Assembly (NCBI RefSeq): GCF_003049665.1
Contig: NZ_PYWM01000012.1
Coordinates: 62,001 to 126,000 of the forward strand
Length of the DNA: 64,000 bases
From: Lysinibacillus mangiferihumi
GTDB lineage: Bacteria > Bacillota > Bacilli > Bacillales_A > Planococcaceae
Reading direction: 5' to 3'
Positions 45,108 to 54,733 of this stretch are shown piece by piece. The first letter of the stretch is position 1. Each line of letters starts with the position of its first letter. A program made the translations under genes and the position numbers. The notes below the pieces were generated by a model. The model was not told where the DNA came from, ran no database searches, and was given only the letters and a program-made list of their open reading frames with translations.

Positions 45108-45881
45108 ATGCGAACAAAAGTAGATCTTTGCGGCTTAGATACATCGACTTTGCCAATTTTAAAGCACGAAGAAATGAAGGAACTCTTCATTCGATTACAA
45201 GCAGGAGAAACCGAGATTCGGGAAGAGCTTGTAATGTGCAATTTAAGGTTAGTGCTAAGTATTGTCGGACGATTTGCCTATAGGGGTGAACAGGCAGATG
45301 ATTTATTTCAGGTAGGCTGTATTGGCCTCATGAAAGCCATTGATCATTTCGATTTAAAGCATAATGTGCGATTTTCAACATATGCTGTACCAATGATCAT
45401 TGGTGAAATTCGTCGCCATCTGCGTGATCATCATGCACTACGTGTTTCTCGTTCTCTTAGAGATATTGCGTATAAGGCGATGCAGGCAAAAGAACAATGG
45501 ATAACCGATAATTTGCGAGAACCAACGATTGAAGAAATTGCTGAAATGATTGACATGAAAAAGGAAGATGTATTATTCGCTTTAGATGCCATTCAAGACC
45601 CAGTATCATTACAAGAGCCTATTTATGCAGACGGTGGAGACGCTGTTTATATGATGGACCAATTACGTGATGATGATGTATCGGAAGATCAATGGGTTGC
45701 CTACGTGTCGGTGAAGGAAAGCTTGCAAAAATTAGATGTACGTCAGCAAATGATTGTAGCAAAGCGTTTTTATTATGGTGAGACACAAACTGAAATTGCC
45801 AAAGAATTAGGGATTTCCCAAGCGCAAATTTCACGTCTTGAAAAAAATGCCATTGAAACAATGCAGAAAGACTATAAGTGA
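45108..45881 (+). CDS. sigG: RNA polymerase sporulation sigma factor SigG
   Basis: This 257-residue sigma factor directs late forespore genes. Conserved parts are LPILKHEEMKELFIRLQ near the N-terminus, region 2 (NLRLVLSIVGRFAYRGEQADDLFQVG-type) and region 4 (LGISQAQISRLEKNAI). The ATG has CCGGAGGA upstream. It follows sigE after 114 bp, as in B. subtilis, and has its own forespore-type promoter. A terminator follows. Confidence 0.96.
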   Translation: MRTKVDLCGLDTSTLPILKHEEMKELFIRLQAGETEIREELVMCNLRLVLSIVGRFAYRGEQADDLFQVGCIGLMKAIDHFDLKHNVRFSTYAVPMIIGEIRRHLRDHHALRVSRSLRDIAYKAMQAKEQWITDNLREPTIEEIAEMIDMKKEDVLFALDAIQDPVSLQEPIYADGGDAVYMMDQLRDDDVSEDQWVAYVSVKESLQKLDVRQQMIVAKRFYYGETQTEIAKELGISQAQISRLEKNAIETMQKDYK

Positions 45882-45887
45882 GTAGAC

Positions 45888-45919
45888 AATGCGCACCCGA
45901 AACTTTCGGTGCGCATTTT
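45888..45919 (+). terminator. intrinsic terminator after sigG
   Basis: AATGCGCACC pairs with GGTGCGCATT (with GAAA/TTTC extension) and ends in a short T-run. Confidence 0.85.
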
Positions 45920-46078
45920 ATCTTCATTGATAAAAATAAAACGATGGTACATGTCATAGATTTTATTAAAGCTAATAAAGAACAATAATGTGAGCATGTT
46001 GCTCTGTGTAGCAGCAAGTTAGCTTAAATTAAAATTGACACTGGAATGAGTGGTATTGATTTACTAGGAGGGATACAA

Positions 46079-46315
46079 ATGCGTTTCTCAATGTTACAGC
46101 AAAAAGAAGTAATAGAAGCAGGCAATGGACGTTTTTTAGGCTTTGTCGTAGATGCAGAGGTATCGAAAGAAACTGGCTATGTCACTGCGTTTATGATTGC
46201 AGAGCCGAGAAAGTATCTAGGTTTTTTTAGAGGTGAAGAGTCGATTAGAAAAGTCCATATGAAGGATGTTCTTGTTGTAGGAAAGGATGTCATTCTAGTA
46301 AAGGCATTATCGTAG
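46079..46315 (+). CDS. ylmC: YlmC/YmxH family PRC-barrel sporulation protein
   Basis: This is a 78-residue PRC-barrel protein: MRFSMLQQKEVIEAGNGRFLG, then VSKETGYVTAFMIAEP and a final VVGKDVILVKA. Family members (YlmC/YmxH) are induced in sporulation, function unknown. The ATG at 46079 follows TAGGAGGGA; the longer frame from 46046 covers that site. It lies after sigG, as in B. subtilis; the ylmD gene usually following it is missing. Confidence 0.9.
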   Translation: MRFSMLQQKEVIEAGNGRFLGFVVDAEVSKETGYVTAFMIAEPRKYLGFFRGEESIRKVHMKDVLVVGKDVILVKALS

Positions 46316-46425
46316 AATCTTAGCATCTGTGCGGCTTGCTCCAATTTTTTGAACAGTAAGACTGTAGCCCCTCATGCCGTTTAAGCAACGTCAATGTATC
46401 AGCATTTAATAGGTCAGGCTATTCA

Positions 46426-46454
46426 TTGATAAATCAAGAGTTGCTTGTTACAAT
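46426..46454 (+). promoter_or_regulatory. SigA promoter for the ylmE-sepF-ylmG-ylmH block
   Basis: TTGATA (46426-46431) and TACAAT (46449-46454) lie 17 bp apart, and TG at 46446-46447 gives an extended -10. It is 33 bp upstream of ylmE. Confidence 0.65.
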
Positions 46455-46487
46455 AAAGGAAACTAAGTTGTAAAGTTGGGAAAAACA

Positions 46488-47192
46488 GTGACGAAAATCT
46501 TAACAAATTTAGACAAAATTAATAGTCAAATAAAAGCAGCACAACAACGCTCAAATCGTGAAGCAACTAACGTTCAAATTATTGCTGTAACGAAAGAGGT
46601 TTCCGTTGAAAGAACACAAGAAGCAATTGATGCAGGGCTTATACATTTAGGTGAAAATCGTCCTGAGGGCTTAAAGCAAAAAATTGAAGCCATTCAAGCA
46701 AATGTACACTGGCATTATATTGGATCATTACAAACTCGAAAAGTAAAACAAGTTATTAATGAAATTGATTACTTACATTCATTAGATCGTTTAAGTTTAG
46801 CTGAAGAGATTGAAAAAAGAGCAACAAAACCTGTAAAATGTTTTGTACAAGTTAATGTGTCAGGTGAACAATCAAAGCATGGTTTAACGATTGATGACGC
46901 AGTTACATTTATTGAATCTTTACAAAACTTTACGAAAATTCAAGTTGTAGGTCTAATGACAATGGCACCAAATACAGAGGACGAAACTATCATTCGCTCT
47001 GTTTTTAAGCAATTAAAACAATGTCAACAGCAAATAGCCGAACGAGGATTCGCACACGCGCCTTGTACCGAGTTATCAATGGGCATGTCTAATGACTTTG
47101 AAATAGCGGTAGAGGAAGGAGCTACATTCGTTCGAGTCGGAACGGCTCTTGTTGGAAATGAAAGAGGGGAACAGGATGAGCATGAAAAATAA
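46488..47192 (+). CDS. ylmE: YggS-family PLP-binding homeostasis protein
   Basis: This 234-residue protein of the YggS/PLPBP family binds pyridoxal phosphate without known enzyme activity and affects PLP and amino-acid balance. The PLP-binding Lys is Lys36 in IIAVTKEVS; other signatures are [26 protein letters not shown] and [28 protein letters not shown] sequence near the end. The GTG at 46488 fits the family N-terminus; a TTG at 46476 is the alternative and both have weak ribosome sites. It overlaps sepF by 17 bp. Confidence 0.9.
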   Translation: MTKILTNLDKINSQIKAAQQRSNREATNVQIIAVTKEVSVERTQEAIDAGLIHLGENRPEGLKQKIEAIQANVHWHYIGSLQTRKVKQVINEIDYLHSLDRLSLAEEIEKRATKPVKCFVQVNVSGEQSKHGLTIDDAVTFIESLQNFTKIQVVGLMTMAPNTEDETIIRSVFKQLKQCQQQIAERGFAHAPCTELSMGMSNDFEIAVEEGATFVRVGTALVGNERGEQDEHEK

Positions 47193-47670
47193 AATTAAAA
47201 ACTTCTTTTATCTTGAAGAAGAATTAGAAGAAGAAATCACGCAAGCTCCTATTCAACAGCAACAACCCGTGCAGCAACAACCGATTCATGCAGCTAAACC
47301 TAAAAAGGTCATTAAGGAACGTAAAGCACAGATTCATGAAATTGTACCGCAAAGTACAGCTGCCAATAATAATATTGTCAGTTTACAAGCAGCTATGAAT
47401 ACAAAGGGTGCGAAAGTTGTATTAGTAGAACCGAGAGTTTATGCAGAGGCACAAGATATCGCAGAAAACTTAAAGAACAAACGTGCAACGATTGTGAATC
47501 TACAACGTATCGATCGAGAACAAGGTATAAGAATCATTGACTTTTTAAGTGGTACAGTCTATGCACTTGGTGGAGACATTCAACGTATAGGCAAAGATAT
47601 TTTCTTATGCACACCAGATAATGTAGAAGTGTCTGGCGAAATTTCAAATTTTATTTTAGACGATAATTAA
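47176..47670 (+). CDS. sepF: cell division protein SepF
   Basis: SepF (164 residues) forms rings that bundle FtsZ filaments and anchors them to the membrane. The N-terminal amphipathic helix [13 protein letters not shown] is the membrane anchor; a Gln-rich linker (about 20-60) leads to the SepF core (about 75-160) with [21 protein letters not shown] and [17 protein letters not shown]. The ATG at 47176 has GAGGGG upstream and lies inside the end of ylmE, indicating coupling. Confidence 0.94.
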   Translation: MSMKNKIKNFFYLEEELEEEITQAPIQQQQPVQQQPIHAAKPKKVIKERKAQIHEIVPQSTAANNNIVSLQAAMNTKGAKVVLVEPRVYAEAQDIAENLKNKRATIVNLQRIDREQGIRIIDFLSGTVYALGGDIQRIGKDIFLCTPDNVEVSGEISNFILDDN

Positions 47671-47690
47671 TAGCGAGGATTGTAGTTTAT

Positions 47691-47969
47691 ATGACTTTAT
47701 ATATCATTTTGCATTATGTGGATTTAGCATTTACTGTGTATTCATTTATGCTAGTTGCATATGTTTTAATGTCTTGGGTACCAGCTGCTCAAAGTTCAGC
47801 AATTGGCCGTTTTTTAGAAAAAGTATGTGAGCCGTATTTAGGGATTTTTAGAAAATTTATTCCGACTATTGGTATGATTGATATTTCTCCGATTGTAGCA
47901 ATATTTATGTTGAATTTTATTAAAAACGGGCTTTTTATTGTAATTCAAAAAATATTCTTTATGTTTTAG
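47691..47969 (+). CDS. ylmG: YggT family membrane protein YlmG
   Basis: This 92-residue protein has two hydrophobic helices and the YggT signature: VLMSWVPAAQSSAIGRFLEKVCEPYL, then IDISPIVAIFML. It is thought to affect membrane or division-site organisation; the role is not settled. It begins 20 bp after sepF, as in B. subtilis, and is followed by a terminator-like hairpin. Confidence 0.92.
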   Translation: MTLYIILHYVDLAFTVYSFMLVAYVLMSWVPAAQSSAIGRFLEKVCEPYLGIFRKFIPTIGMIDISPIVAIFMLNFIKNGLFIVIQKIFFMF

Positions 47970-47970
47970 T

Positions 47971-48001
47971 CAAAATCCTCACAGTTGGTGGGGATTTTTT
48001 G
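47971..48001 (+). terminator. terminator-like hairpin after ylmG
   Basis: AAAATCCTCAC pairs imperfectly with GTGGGGATTTT, followed by Ts. It may attenuate read-through into ylmH. Confidence 0.7.
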
Positions 48002-48084
48002 TGTAAAGGGGAAATACTAGGCTTAAAAAAGTAGTAGTTTCTAATGAATGAACAAATGGATGAGGTAGATGAGGTGAACGATAG

Positions 48085-48873
48085 ATGGAGCATTTAATAC
48101 AACATTTTAGGAAGGACGAGCAACCCTTTATTGAGCAGGTAGTAAGCTGGCAGCGCGAGGTGGAAGATCGTTATGCCCCAAAACTTACAGATTTTTTAGA
48201 CCCAAGGCAGCGTTTTATTGTAGCATCTGTTATTGGGCAAAATAATGTGCTCCATACAACAAGCGATGGTCTATTTCATGAGGCAGAGCGTCAGCGCGTG
48301 CTTATTTTCCCAACGTATTTTGAACCCCAGAAGGAAGATTACCAGTTGAAAGTCTTTACTATTCACTATCCTGCAAGGTTTGTGCAATTGCGTCATCCTG
48401 ATGTCCTCGGTGCCCTTTTATCTTTAGGCCTTGATCGTGCCAAATTCGGGGATATTCGTGTCAATGAACAGCAAGTACAGTTTGTGGTGGCAGAAGAGGT
48501 GGCAGATTATGTACGCCTTCATTTAACGGGCATTGGGAAAGTAAAAGTACATGTCGAATCGATGAAAGAGTTTCAAGTGCTTATCGAAAATGAAGAGGAT
48601 TGGCAGGAGGAGTCACATACGGTTTCTTCAATGCGTTTAGATGTCATTATTGCAACGGTATTAAAGATTTCTCGTCAAAAAGCCCAAGCACTTATTACGG
48701 GAAAGAAAGTGCGAGTAAACTGGACTGAACGAGATACGGTTGCTTTTGAATGTCAAGAAGGTGATATTTTGTCAGTACGTGGAAGTGGTCGAGTGAAAAT
48801 AATAATGACTGAAGGCCGAACAAAGAAAGATAAAATCCGTTTACAAATCGGTCGATTGACCCAAAAAGGCTAA
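48085..48873 (+). CDS. ylmH: S4-domain RNA-binding protein YlmH
   Basis: This 262-residue protein has a YlmH-specific N-terminal domain (about 1-175: LTDFLDPRQRFIVASV, HPDVLGALLSLGLDRAKFGDI) and a C-terminal S4 RNA-binding domain (about 182-255: SMRLDVIIATVLKISRQKAQALI). Family members act on stalled large ribosomal subunits in translation quality control. The ATG has GAGGTGA upstream. The order ylmG-ylmH-divIVA is conserved. Confidence 0.93.
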   Translation: MEHLIQHFRKDEQPFIEQVVSWQREVEDRYAPKLTDFLDPRQRFIVASVIGQNNVLHTTSDGLFHEAERQRVLIFPTYFEPQKEDYQLKVFTIHYPARFVQLRHPDVLGALLSLGLDRAKFGDIRVNEQQVQFVVAEEVADYVRLHLTGIGKVKVHVESMKEFQVLIENEEDWQEESHTVSSMRLDVIIATVLKISRQKAQALITGKKVRVNWTERDTVAFECQEGDILSVRGSGRVKIIMTEGRTKKDKIRLQIGRLTQKG

Positions 48874-48968
48874 AAAACATGTAATTTCCATTTATTTTTA
48901 CTGCTAAGTTGTTAGAACAATTGTATAATAAGAATTACGAATGTACATGTAAAGGAGAGAAGGATCGT

Positions 48969-49493
48969 ATGCCATTATCACCTATTGATATACATAATAA
49001 GGAGTTTACAAAATCTTTCAGAGGTTATGCTGAAGATGAAGTAAATGAATTTTTAGATCAAATCATTAAAGATTATGAAAAACTACTGCGTGAAAAAAAA
49101 GAAGTCGATAAGCAATTAGAAATGGCTTTAGAGCAAGCGAGACATTTTAATTCTTTAGAAGAAACATTACAAAAATCTATAGTTGTTGCCCAAGAGGCGG
49201 CTGATGAAGTACGCAGAAATTCGCAAAAAGAAGCAAAGCTTATTGTGAAAGAAGCTGAAAAAAATGCTGATCGCATTGTCAATGAAGCCTTAACGAAAGC
49301 ACGTAAAGTAACAATCGAGATAGATGAGTTGAAAAAACAATCAAAAGTTTTCCGTAATCGTTTTAAAATGCTTGTAGAAGCACAGTTAGATTTACTGAAT
49401 GCAGATGATTGGGATCATTTATTACAGTATGATATTGATTTAACAGAAATTCAGTCTTCTGTTGAGGAAGCGCAAGAGTCAGAAGAAATGTAA
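48969..49493 (+). CDS. divIVA: cell-pole/septum protein DivIVA
   Basis: This 174-residue coiled-coil protein recognises negatively curved membrane at poles and septa. The N-terminal lipid-binding domain contains MPLSPIDIHNKEFTKSFRGY and DEVNEFLDQIIKDYE; coiled coils run from about 30 to 150, and the tail is acidic. The ATG at 48969 has AAAGGAGAG upstream; the frame extends to 48909 without support. A TATAAT at 48924-48929 is a possible -10. It lies between ylmH and ileS, as in B. subtilis. Confidence 0.94.
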   Translation: MPLSPIDIHNKEFTKSFRGYAEDEVNEFLDQIIKDYEKLLREKKEVDKQLEMALEQARHFNSLEETLQKSIVVAQEAADEVRRNSQKEAKLIVKEAEKNADRIVNEALTKARKVTIEIDELKKQSKVFRNRFKMLVEAQLDLLNADDWDHLLQYDIDLTEIQSSVEEAQESEEM

Positions 49494-49541
49494 ATAAGGC
49501 TTTTACTTAAAAAAGTGAAGGTATCATGTGATGAATATGAC

Positions 49542-49570
49542 TTGACGCAATTCGTGGATTTCCATATACT
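49542..49570 (+). promoter_or_regulatory. SigA promoter of the ileS leader
   Basis: TTGACG (49542-49547) and TATACT (49565-49570) are separated by 17 bp and start the T-box leader RNA. Confidence 0.75.
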
Positions 49571-49594
49571 ATTGTAATAGTAAATAAAATAAGC

Positions 49595-49848
49595 ACTTAT
49601 ATGCATAAAGGCAGAGACGAAGACAGTATTTGTTAGGCGTTGACAAGCGATTTGGGGATAGTGGGAGCCCATACAAGCAAATAACAAAGAAAATCACTTC
49701 TGAGCTAAATAACTGAACGGCTAGTAAGTTATTTCGGAGCGCACAACGTTAACGTGCTTTCAAGCGGTAGTATATTATGTACTACAACTAGGGTGGTACC
49801 GCGAGTTCAAGCTTCTCGTCCCTTACAGGGATTGAGAGGCTTTTTTGT
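49595..49848 (+). promoter_or_regulatory. T-box leader (isoleucine) controlling ileS
   Basis: The leader contains the T-box sequence AGGGTGGTACCGCG at 49790-49803 and ends in a terminator hairpin (GCTTCTCGTCCCT with AGGGATTGAGAGGC, then six Ts, 49811-49846). A Stem I with AGAGACGAAG on the 5' side closes near CTTCTGAG; the specifier in its internal loop is ATC at 49693-49695 followed by a purine, matching isoleucine. Uncharged tRNA-Ile would favour the antiterminator and ileS expression. The rest of the gap up to 50005 shows only the ileS ribosome binding site. Confidence 0.92.
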
Positions 49849-50005
49849 TGTTACTGTTTTGACTTTGGGGCATCATTCGTAGGACATTCGAAATAGCATC
49901 GTTTAAATATTTAGCGCAAGTTGTGTTGCAGGCTTTTAAGAAGCTGCATGCCATGGATGCTAAGCAGTTGTTCTCTGTTTGCAAAAAATAAAGGAGGAAT
50001 TACAA

Positions 50006-52774
50006 ATGGTTGAATATAAAGAAACCTTATTAATGCCGAAAACGGATTTTCCTATGCGTGGGAACTTACCAGCAAATGAACCAAAAATGCAAGAAAAATG
50101 GAATGAGATGGACATCAATAAATTACAAATGGAGCGTACAGCTGGTCGCCCAGAGTATGTGTTACATGATGGCCCTCCATATGCAAATGGTGATATTCAT
50201 ATTGGCCATGCGTTAAATAAAGTGATAAAAGATATGATTACACGCCATCGCTCCATGACTGGCTATCATGTCAACTATATTCCAGGTTGGGATACACATG
50301 GTTTACCAATTGAACAAGCTTTAACAAACAAAGGTGTTAAACGTAAAGAAATGTCCATTGCAGATTTCCGTGAGCTTTGTGAAAAATATGCTTATGAGCA
50401 AATTGACAATCAGCGTGCACAATTCCGCCGTCTAGGCATTCGTGGCGATTGGGAAAACCCATATATTACGTTAAAACCAGAATTTGAAGCGCGCCAAATT
50501 GAAGTATTCGGTAAAATGGCGGAAAAAGGCTATATTTATAAAGGCTTAAAACCAGTATATTGGTCGCCTTCATCTGAGTCTGCATTAGCGGAAGCGGAAA
50601 TTGAATATAAAGATGTTAAATCAGCTTCTATTTATGTCAGCTTTGCCATTAAAGATGCTAAAGGTGTTGTGCCAGCCGATGCGAAACTTATTATTTGGAC
50701 GACTACACCTTGGACACTACCTGCAAACTTAGGGATTTCTTTAAATCCAGAGTTTATCTATGTGGTTGTGGCGGTAGCAGATAAAAAATTCATTATCGCG
50801 AAAGAATTGTTAGAAACAGTTGCAAAAGAGCTTGAATGGGAAACGTACGAAGTTGTCCAAGAAGTAAAAGGGGAAGCATTAGACCGTCTTGTAGCACAAC
50901 ATCCATTCTACGACCGAGAATCGCTTGTTATGGTCGGGGAACATGTTTCTGCTGAAGCAGGTACAGGTTGTGTTCATACAGCTCCAGGACATGGTGAAGA
51001 TGACTATCAAATTGGGAAAGCTTATGGTTTACCTATTCTTAGTCCAGTGGATAACAGCGGTTGTTATACAGACGAAGCACCAGGTTTTGAAGGTGTCTTC
51101 TACAATGATGCAAACAAAATGGTTACTGCCAAATTAGAAGAAGTTGGCGCATTAGAAAAATTAAGCTTCTTTACGCACTCGTATCCACATGACTGGCGTA
51201 CGAAAAAACCAGTTATTTATCGTGCTACACCACAATGGTTTGCGTCTATCGATGCCTTCCGTGATGAATTATTAGCAGCGGTTAAATCGACAACATTCAC
51301 ACCCGCATGGGGCGAAACACGTCTTTATAATATGATCCGTGATCGTGGCGATTGGGTTATTTCTCGTCAACGTGCATGGGGTGTACCAATTCCAATTTTC
51401 TATGCTGAAAATGGTGAACCAATCATTACACCAGAAACAATTGCACATATTTCTGCATTATTCCGTGAACATGGTTCAAATATTTGGTTCCAAATGACAG
51501 CGAAAGAATTATTGCCAGAAGGCTTTACACATCCAGGTAGCCCGAATGGTGAGTTTACGAAAGAAAATGATATTATGGACGTTTGGTTTGACTCAGGTTC
51601 ATCTCACCAAGGTGTGCTAGTCGAACGTGGACTGAAATATCCAGCAGATCTTTACTTAGAAGGTTCTGACCAACACCGTGGATGGTTTAACTCTTCGTTA
51701 ATTACATCTGTGGCGATTAATGGCTATGCGCCTTATAAAGGCTTATTAACGCATGGTTTCGTTCTTGATGGCGATGGTCGCAAAATGAGTAAGTCACTAG
51801 GAAACGTTATTATCCCTCAAAAGGTAATGGACCAATATGGTGCTGATATTCTACGTCTATGGGTAGCATCTGTAGATTATACGGCTGATGTGCGTATTTC
51901 TATGGATATGTTAAAACAAGTGTCTGAAGTGTACCGTAAAATCCGTAATACATTCCGTTTCTTACACGGTAATGTAGCTGATTTCAATCCACAAAAAGAT
52001 CGTGTAGCCTATGCAGATTTACGCGAAATGGATCAATATATTTATATGCGTTTACAAGATGTCTTAAAAACGGTGCGTGCTGCTTACGACCGCTATGATT
52101 TTGCGGCTGTCTACCATGCGGTGAATAACTTTGTTGCTGTAGAATTATCTTCTTTCTACTTAGACATCGCAAAAGACGTTGTTTATATTGAAGGGCATGA
52201 CAATAAAGACCGTCGTGCAATGCAAACAGTCATGTATGATACATTAATGACATTAGTAACAGTCATGACACCAATTATTCCACATACAACGGATGAGGTT
52301 TGGTCTTACTTACATGCACAAGGTGTTGTAGAAGAGGTGTCAGTGCAATTAACTGATTTCCCATCAGTAGATGAGCAAGCAAACTTTGATGAGCTTCGTG
52401 GCAAATGGGCAGCGATAATCGAAGTGCGTGATGATATTCTAAAAGCATTAGAAGAAGCGCGTAATGCTAAAACAATCGGTAAGTCTCTTGAAGCGAAAAT
52501 AACAGTTTATGCTAACCAAGAAGTGTTAACATTATTGCATGATGCAAACATTGATTTTGCGCAACTTTCTATCGTTTCTGCTTTTGAGGTAGCAGCAATT
52601 GAATCAGCCCCTGCTGAAGCGTTAGCGTTAGAACATGTTTCCATTGTTGTTGAAAAAGCAACAGGCGAAAAATGTGAGCGTTGCTGGTCAATTTCTGCAA
52701 CAGTTGGAACAAATGAAGCACATCCAACAGTGTGTGCTCGTTGTGCCGAAGTTGTTGAAAAATATTATGTATAA
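50006..52774 (+). CDS. ileS: isoleucyl-tRNA synthetase
   Basis: This 922-residue class I aminoacyl-tRNA synthetase charges tRNA-Ile. HIGH is at residues 65-68 (DIHIGHAL), the editing domain contains the [11 protein letters not shown] segment, KMSKS is at 593-597, and a C-terminal zinc finger has CERCW and CARC. The length and C-terminal zinc domain fit the bacterial type found in B. subtilis. The ATG at 50006 has AAAGGAGGAA upstream; the frame from 49979 is rejected. Expression is governed by the upstream Ile T-box. A terminator follows. Confidence 0.97.
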   Translation: MVEYKETLLMPKTDFPMRGNLPANEPKMQEKWNEMDINKLQMERTAGRPEYVLHDGPPYANGDIHIGHALNKVIKDMITRHRSMTGYHVNYIPGWDTHGLPIEQALTNKGVKRKEMSIADFRELCEKYAYEQIDNQRAQFRRLGIRGDWENPYITLKPEFEARQIEVFGKMAEKGYIYKGLKPVYWSPSSESALAEAEIEYKDVKSASIYVSFAIKDAKGVVPADAKLIIWTTTPWTLPANLGISLNPEFIYVVVAVADKKFIIAKELLETVAKELEWETYEVVQEVKGEALDRLVAQHPFYDRESLVMVGEHVSAEAGTGCVHTAPGHGEDDYQIGKAYGLPILSPVDNSGCYTDEAPGFEGVFYNDANKMVTAKLEEVGALEKLSFFTHSYPHDWRTKKPVIYRATPQWFASIDAFRDELLAAVKSTTFTPAWGETRLYNMIRDRGDWVISRQRAWGVPIPIFYAENGEPIITPETIAHISALFREHGSNIWFQMTAKELLPEGFTHPGSPNGEFTKENDIMDVWFDSGSSHQGVLVERGLKYPADLYLEGSDQHRGWFNSSLITSVAINGYAPYKGLLTHGFVLDGDGRKMSKSLGNVIIPQKVMDQYGADILRLWVASVDYTADVRISMDMLKQVSEVYRKIRNTFRFLHGNVADFNPQKDRVAYADLREMDQYIYMRLQDVLKTVRAAYDRYDFAAVYHAVNNFVAVELSSFYLDIAKDVVYIEGHDNKDRRAMQTVMYDTLMTLVTVMTPIIPHTTDEVWSYLHAQGVVEEVSVQLTDFPSVDEQANFDELRGKWAAIIEVRDDILKALEEARNAKTIGKSLEAKITVYANQEVLTLLHDANIDFAQLSIVSAFEVAAIESAPAEALALEHVSIVVEKATGEKCERCWSISATVGTNEAHPTVCARCAEVVEKYYV

Positions 52775-52787
52775 AAATTAATGAACA

Positions 52788-52828
52788 ATGAGCAGCTCGA
52801 TGATTTTAGATCGGCTGCTCATTTTTTT
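52788..52828 (+). terminator. intrinsic terminator after ileS
   Basis: ATGAGCAGC pairs with GCTGCTCAT, with CGAT/ATCG extending the stem inside, followed by seven Ts. Confidence 0.92.
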
Positions 52829-52956
52829 GAATGCGTGGAACATGTTGAACATACCGATCCAAATTAAGAACATAGTGGAAAGTAGACCATAAATGGGAGG
52901 CAAGCGAGGATGTCTAGATGAATAGCTTTTAGGATACAAACATGCAAAAGTAATCT

Positions 52957-54183
52957 TTATTTAAACAATATTTCAATTGTGTTTCGGTAATCCGTTGGAG
53001 ATATTCCTACATATTTTTTAAATGTAAGGCTGTAATAATTGGGTGTATTAAAGCCAGAGCTTGCTGCGATTTTTTCAATGGTGTAGTCAAATTTCCGCAA
53101 GTAGGGGAGTGTTTTGATAATGCGTGTATACGCTACATAATCGACAAAATTACGACCCGTTTCTTTTTTAAATAATCGGCTAAAGTGAGTAGGACTAAAA
53201 TTAATAGATTTCGCTACATCGCTAATAACTAGCTGTTCATCGTAATGCTCCTCAATGTAGTGAATAGCCTTTTGTAGCTGTTCATGCTTCGTTAAATCTT
53301 CATAAAATCGTATATGAATATTATCGACGGGTGGCTTTCTACGTGCTTTTCTAGCTTGACTATAAGATTCTTTGACTTGCATAGATTGCAAAAAAACACC
53401 ACCAATGCCCATAAAAAGATGGATACTATAATCGTTTTTCAATTGCTCGATTACTGTCAGTAAAGTAGTGACGCCCTCTGCCCAATGTTTAAAGGATGTA
53501 TACGTTATAGGAATCCGCATGAGCAGTAATAAGTAACGCTCGAAATTTAAAAAGGACAACGGTGCTTTATCGGCAAAATGTTGACGAAAAACATTTGTAA
53601 TTACACTACTAGCATCGTAAGGAATCGGTCGGTTGTGCTGAATATCTACGTAGCCTTGAATTAAGAAAACGATATTGGGAATACAGTCAGTTGATAAAAA
53701 GGAAGAGGCTTGTACAATTTCCTGTTCATTGTTGATTTCTCCCCGTATTAAGCGTCTCAAAAACGCTTCGCGAAACGGCGATGTATGATCTTGAGGAAAT
53801 TGTTGCGAAAGTTCAAGCATCGTGACTGTACTTGCTTGCTGTTCTTTATAGGAAGTATAAAGCTTTTTTACAATTCGTAAAAACTTTTGTTTGTGCAACG
53901 GTTTTATAAGAAGCGCTTGTAAATTTAATTCAATGGCAATACCAGCCGAGTAAGCTAGGTGTACTGCAACAATTGGGACAATTATACTGTTAGGATAATG
54001 TTTCTTTAAACGATTGACCTTAATCCAATCAAATAATCCCCTAATTTCATAGACGAATATAACTACTTCATGTGCACTTGGTTGTGTACATTCAGTAAAT
54101 GTGTTAGGGAGGAATTCTTCTAACCACCCTAGCATTTGCTGTTTTTCAATTGAATTCTCAACGTACCATACGACGCCTAAAAT
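52957..54183 (-). CDS. AraC-family regulator with degenerate receiver domain
   Basis: The C-terminal 100 residues form an AraC/XylS DNA-binding domain with two helix-turn-helices (LVISDVAKSINFSPTHFSRLFKKETG and IEKIAASSGFNTPNYYSLTFKKYVG-type sequence). The N-terminal part resembles a response-regulator receiver: hydrophobic strands, SIIVPIVAV and the conserved Lys-Pro in LLIKPLHKQKF. The expected phosphorylated Asp is missing (VVIFVYEIRG). The first ATG (54135) lacks a ribosome site and cuts the first strand; an upstream ATT (54183), nine bases after GAAAGGGG, would give about 408 residues. It is divergent from the symporter genes and probably regulates them. Confidence 0.78.
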   Translation of the reverse strand: MLGVVWYVENSIEKQQMLGWLEEFLPNTFTECTQPSAHEVVIFVYEIRGLFDWIKVNRLKKHYPNSIIVPIVAVHLAYSAGIAIELNLQALLIKPLHKQKFLRIVKKLYTSYKEQQASTVTMLELSQQFPQDHTSPFREAFLRRLIRGEINNEQEIVQASSFLSTDCIPNIVFLIQGYVDIQHNRPIPYDASSVITNVFRQHFADKAPLSFLNFERYLLLLMRIPITYTSFKHWAEGVTTLLTVIEQLKNDYSIHLFMGIGGVFLQSMQVKESYSQARKARRKPPVDNIHIRFYEDLTKHEQLQKAIHYIEEHYDEQLVISDVAKSINFSPTHFSRLFKKETGRNFVDYVAYTRIIKTLPYLRKFDYTIEKIAASSGFNTPNYYSLTFKKYVGISPTDYRNTIEILFK

Positions 54184-54252
54184 ACTAAACAGCCCCTTTC
54201 TAAAGTCAAAAAATATAATGAAGGTTACTAGAAATATTTTAACTTAAAATAG

Positions 54253-54283
54253 CAATATTTTGTACTAATACAGCAAAATATTG
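54253..54283. promoter_or_regulatory. candidate operator, inverted repeat CAATATTTTG
   Basis: CAATATTTTG (54253-54262) and CAAAATATTG (54274-54283) form a perfect 10-bp inverted repeat with an 11-bp spacer (21-bp centre-to-centre, two helical turns), in the region between the divergent regulator and symporter genes. Confidence 0.5.
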
Positions 54284-54309
54284 TACCTATATTATTGAAA
54301 AAATAGAAT
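54281..54309 (+). promoter_or_regulatory. candidate promoter for DUF485-symporter operon
   Basis: TTGTAC (54281-54286) and TAGAAT (54304-54309) are 17 bp apart; the -35 overlaps the right arm of the inverted repeat. Confidence 0.4.
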
Positions 54310-54321
54310 AGAATAGTTGTA

Positions 54322-54357
54322 GTGAATAATAATTTGAAATTTCAGATAATTATTCAC
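54322..54357. promoter_or_regulatory. second inverted repeat GTGAATAAT in symporter leader
   Basis: GTGAATAAT (54322-54330) and ATTATTCAC (54349-54357) are perfect 9-bp arms around an AT-rich spacer, just downstream of the predicted promoter and upstream of the ribosome site. It could be an operator or a leader hairpin. Confidence 0.4.
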
Positions 54358-54380
54358 CTATATAAAAGGGGGTTAGTAAT

Positions 54381-54710
54381 ATGGCAGGAAGTCATGATTA
54401 CGAGTATGTAGAAGCTGGAACTGTAGATGTAAAAGATTTGCCACCGTTAGATCCGACAACACATAAAATTATGAAGGATGAGTTTACTACAGGATTTAGC
54501 TTAACGGTATTTTATTTTATTTTAATTTTTACTATTCCAGTGATGAATTGGTTTGCTCCTGAATTTGCGTTTAAGAAATTGTGGGGCGGTATGACCGTTA
54601 CTTGGTTTGTCACGACAATCGTCATGATGTTGATGGCTTTTATGATTGCCTATGTGCATACGACATTGTATGAAAAGCGCTTGAAAAAATATGAGATGTC
54701 AACGAAGTAG
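54381..54710 (+). CDS. DUF485 membrane protein
   Basis: This 109-residue protein has two predicted helices (about 38-58 and 72-95) and matches the DUF485 family, small proteins encoded directly before acetate/solute symporters (as yjcH before actP). It probably assists the symporter; the exact role is unknown. The ATG has AAAAGGGGG upstream. It is 23 bp from the symporter gene and in the same operon. Confidence 0.88.
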   Translation: MAGSHDYEYVEAGTVDVKDLPPLDPTTHKIMKDEFTTGFSLTVFYFILIFTIPVMNWFAPEFAFKKLWGGMTVTWFVTTIVMMLMAFMIAYVHTTLYEKRLKKYEMSTK

Positions 54711-54733
54711 TGCAACTTAAGGGGGTAGGTTGA

